Shown here: positions 60,340-64,000 of the stretch, one piece after another | Position numbering within the stretch: the stretch's first letter is position 1 | Layout of the letters: each line of letters opens with the position of its first letter | Assembly (NCBI GenBank): GCA_025642065.1 | Contig: JAODUP010000548.1 | Coordinates: 518,501 to 582,500 of the forward strand | From: Paralvinella palmiformis | Lineage: Eukaryota > Annelida > Polychaeta > Terebellida > Alvinellidae | Length of the DNA: 64,000 nt | Reading direction: 5' to 3' | Position numbers and translations under genes: made by a program | Notes under the pieces: model-generated | The model's input: the letters and a program-made list of their open reading frames with translations, nothing else | The model's database searches: none | What the model was told of the DNA's origin: nothing

Positions 60340-61850
60340 AAGAGAAACAGCTGATTAGTGATTTCCAACTGAAGGCTTGCCAGTTCCTGCACCACCACTT
60401 TACCAACAGCCTGCTGAAACACTGAACCGTCAGAACGCACCTGATTTTGGTGCTTCAGTGCCCCGAGATATATTGACTTATAATTAGCATATGTATTCTA
60501 TTTGTTCAGCCTATGGATGACACATTTCCTAGGATTACTGCCTATCCAGTGTTTAATGTTTCACCGTAATCATTGCTAAACCATTTTCTTCCGGTATCTT
60601 TCATCTTAAAGTATGACCTATGTGTTTACAACTATGCTATTTAACAATTGATTTTTTTTATAAAGCTTATTAGTTTTTACGGCAACCGTGAAATCATATT
60701 CTGGACTGATGGCTTGTATTCCGGCTTATATCATCCAACAATATTCCGATTATTCGCACCAGCCAATGGTGCTCGTTTGTGGCTGAGTCAACTAATGGCC
60801 AAGAGAAATGATGGCAGCTGATTAGAAAATTATCGCTGAAGACCATTCAGTTTTTATTCCAGTAAACCGCTATCTAGCCATGAAGATCCATAATTAAGAA
60901 CGTTAATTACCAGATATTATTGATGCCGTCAACACATATCCGGCGTTTACCCGAGTTTTTCTCTCACAAACCGTAAATATAATACCTATTACAGGATACC
61001 TAGATTGCTTATTTCCATATAACACCATGAGGAGTTACTTGAAATCATCTCAGGTGATGTGTTATTAACTGGATCTAAAGTAATCAATAAAGTTAATCAA
61101 GGTTTGTAATCATACGTTTCGCCAGTTGTTATTAAACGTGGCGGCGCCCAACGACGAAAACGCCGTCGTCATGTCAGTCTTGCTAAAGAAAGACAAATAG
61201 AATCTTTTCCCGGTGACATGATCCAGGGTTAGACGTCAAGAGAAATTTGTTATGCTGCAGTAACTGATCGGTAACAAGTACTGACTTGTGGGACAGCCCG
61301 TATAACTCTATTATGTCATTGGAATAGCTGATTGTTGTCGTCACAGCTGGTTTGATCATTCTAGGGCGAGCATCCGTCAACGAAAACAAAAGCTTTATAC
61401 GTAGCCTTTATCGGAAGTCACTTCAACAACCACCTGGGAATATTATAAGAGTGGGCTAGCCGGAAGTTAAGGTCTCTAGATGTTTTGCAGGAAATGATTC
61501 CGAAATTCCAGGATGTTCATGTTTCTGTGTATTTAACAAATACAAAAATCGCGGTTTGTTTTTGAACAACAAGAGTTCGCGTCCATTTACGATGGTTTGT
61601 CGTGTGTTTCAAATTAATAATTTACCGTTTATGATTTAAAATACCTAAATGGCTTTAGTTGTTGGTAGTTTTATTTTAACCTAGAATTTTCATCTCGTTT
61701 TAAATGAGGGATTTTGAAAGAATGTCAGAATATATCTTGTTTTTAAGATATATTTTTGTTATAATCTTCGGGATACTGTACGCAAATGTCATGACCTTTC
61801 TAAGCGGTGCAATTAAACGGACTTTGAACGAACAGTGGAATCCTTCAAGA
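60340..61850. other. Intergenic or intronic, no gene recognised
   Basis: Unique sequence; one frame at 61183-61389 (minus) has no motif or splice support. Confidence 0.5.
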
Positions 61851-61854
61851 TAAT

Positions 61855-61902
61855 CTCTCTCTCTCTCTCTCTCTCTCTGTATGTCTGTGTTTTAGCGAAT
61901 TC

Positions 61903-61983
<81 letters not shown>

Positions 61984-61985
61984 GG
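61855..61985. repeat. Compound (CT)n, (AT)n, (GT)n microsatellite
   Basis: CT 61855-61878, AT 61908-61958, GT 61959-61984. Confidence 0.93.
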
Positions 61986-62756
61986 CGTGTGTACGCGCGC
62001 GCATGCGTGTGATGACTATGAGTAACAAACAAACATACCTATAAGAAGTGGAACAACCAACCAAAAGTTCATTAGACGCCATCTGGAAATATTTTACCTT
62101 TAAGCAATCACAATTCAATGATACGAAATACCTATAACAGCTGTTGACGTACTAGCCCCATGTATTAAACAGAAACATCTGCGTCATATGATGGATAACT
62201 GTTTCAGTAATCAAAATCTGTAGTGGGCGTATCACATCTGATAAACATCATCATTATTTAGTCATGAATAAACACGAAAAACAAATTCCGTGCAGTATCG
62301 TAGTCCAGACCTTTAACGCCTTTATTGCTGTTGTTAATAACACCAACAACCGTGTTATCAATAACAACAACAACAGCAGCGGCAGTAACAAAAATATAAA
62401 CAATGATATTATGACATCAATAATAATATTAATAGTAATAATGAGCAATATGTGAATAACACCTGAAGGTATTTTGATAATTGTAAACCTTACCTATTTC
62501 AAAGCAAGACTATAGAAAATATGATAAACGTGTAATTTATGGTAATTATAAAAGGATATATAATAGTTCTTTTCTGAAAATGAAAAGACATATTGAATTA
62601 ATTGTTTCATGCATCCCGTTTGTTTAGGGACTTTCTCATCCTAGAGAGGATGTTTCATCAGTTAAATTTGTTAAGCTGGAAGCATCCAGCGAAGATATGG
62701 AATAGGCTGGATCTAATGATGATTAGTTATAGTATCATTAATGCTAACACCAATAA

Positions 62757-63139
62757 TATAACACCAACTACTACAACTACTACTACAACTACTACTGCTA
62801 CTACTACTATTACTTCTTCTTCTACTATCACTACTACTACTACTACTGATGATGATGCTAATAATAATAATACTAACAACAACAACAACAAAAAAACACT
62901 AACAACAACAATACTACTACTACTACTGCTACTACTACTACTGATGATGATGCTAATAATAATAATAATAATAATAATAACAACAAAAACACTAACAACA
63001 ACAATACTACTACTACTACTACTAATATTACTACTTCTTCGACTATCACTACTACTACTACTACTACTACTATTACTACTTCTTCGACTATCACTACTAC
63101 TACTACTACTACTACTACTATTACTACTTCTTCGATTAC

Positions 63140-63172
<33 letters not shown>

Positions 63173-63216
63173 TACAACTACTACAACAACTAATAATAAT
63201 ACTACTACTAATAATA

Positions 63217-63249
<33 letters not shown>

Positions 63250-63256
63250 ATAATAA
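62757..63256. repeat. 500-bp ACT/AAC/AAT trinucleotide array
   Basis: Includes a repeated larger unit (about 95 bp: (ACT)n, GATGATGATGCTAATAATAA, AACAACAA, AAACACTAACAAC) present twice at about 62820-62910 and 62905-63005, and a shorter one with ACTTCTTCGACTATCACTAC repeated from 63030. Long frames are period-3 artefacts. Confidence 0.92.
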
Positions 63257-64000
63257 AGTATGCTTAATGTCCTTTCAAGAGGTGAGTTTTAATATTGTTT
63301 TTAAGTTATACGAGAGCTGATACAATTCTAGTAAACGCGTAACTGGCATTTAAACAGCAATAAAAATGTAAACGAATACAGCTTTGACGATAAGAAAAGG
63401 GAGAGCACTGTGTCTAAATAACGTTATCACGCGAGTAGAAGCTTACAGCTCATTAACCAAGCATTGGTAATATTGTATGAATAATAGTTTAACGCTTGAA
63501 ATAATGCAGCGTTACGAGACCGTTTGCTTTGTTCCGCGTTCCAGATATTTTCCCGTGTCAGCGGCTCAGTTCCGTGTTCCCATTTCCGTTGGCATCCTTT
63601 TCATTAAAATTAATGTTTCCATTTCAATCTATAACAAGCAGACGATGTTGTGGCCGAGGGCGTTACTCCGGTGTACAATAAGCAACCGGATATGATCAAT
63701 AAATGGCAACGCGACGTAAACATGATAAGGTTCGAAACAGGACATGTATAATTAGTTGTTTGTGTCCACCTAAGACGACAGACTTCCGTAGGAAATATCG
63801 CTAAATCAAATAACACCAAATCAATCTGATTATGTGTCAGTGGATGATTTATATGGAGGCGAATATTTTGGTGACGGTAACCAATCGAAATCAATATAAT
63901 TAAATAAAACAGTAGCTCATCAATTAAAAATCGTTACCAGAAATTTAAAGTGAAATAATCACTTTTATTAATGTTTACAACTAATATATATATATATATA
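63257..64000. other. Intergenic; ends in (AT)n
   Basis: No gene recognised. Positions about 63985-64000 begin another AT tract cut by the window edge. Confidence 0.6.

Noticed and set aside
62602..63267. 221-codon frame and its minus counterpart
   Set aside because: Made of Leu, Thr, Ile or Val runs from the trinucleotide array.

Overview
The window is AT-rich animal nuclear DNA. Genes are split by introns with GT..AG borders, several tRNA-derived SINEs carry target-site duplications, and L2/CR1-type LINE tails, a Gypsy-class integrase and long AT, CA, CT, AAC and TCAC microsatellites are present. The mix of SINEs, EGF/PAN secreted proteins and a divergent peptide-type receptor suits a lophotrochozoan such as a mollusc. 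That is inference; no species can be named from the sequence.

Region by region: 1-4770 holds short exon candidates and a decayed transposon gene with a THAP zinc finger and a DDE-type transposase body, followed in 5003-8085 by an apparently complete hAT-like element with terminal inverted repeats, a broken transposase and a SINE inserted in it. 8419-9451 (minus) is a broken two-exon gene with a domain like the cytoplasmic tail of P2X7. 12497-14606 (minus) is a PIF/Harbinger (HARBI1-like) transposase with clear introns, one stop and one frameshift. 15600-18060 carries a row of decayed, intronless, same-strand reading frames that I cannot name.

The main host gene on the minus strand runs from a signal peptide plus PAN/apple-like exon at 31585 down to at least 22771. 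Four consecutive EGF-type exons (25301 to 22771) are all phase 1-1 and join in frame. Two further exons at 28.1 and 27.5 kb join in frame but contain a one-base frameshift in a run of four C. LINE and SINE copies sit in its introns, and a cluster of CRE-like motifs lies 0.45-0.9 kb upstream of its start.

32.9-37.9 kb is a transposon graveyard: LINE 3' ends, an internally deleted SINE and a deleted Gypsy element (LTR-integrase-LTR). 38-45 kb is mostly non-coding repeats. The other convincing host gene is an intronless class A GPCR on the plus strand (45935-47206) in a GC-rich island. 47.2-64 kb is mainly microsatellites and SINE/LINE debris, with a possible first coding exon at 54159 under a CRE and a promoter-like stretch with five CACGTG boxes and a YY1-like site at 59.6-60.3 kb.
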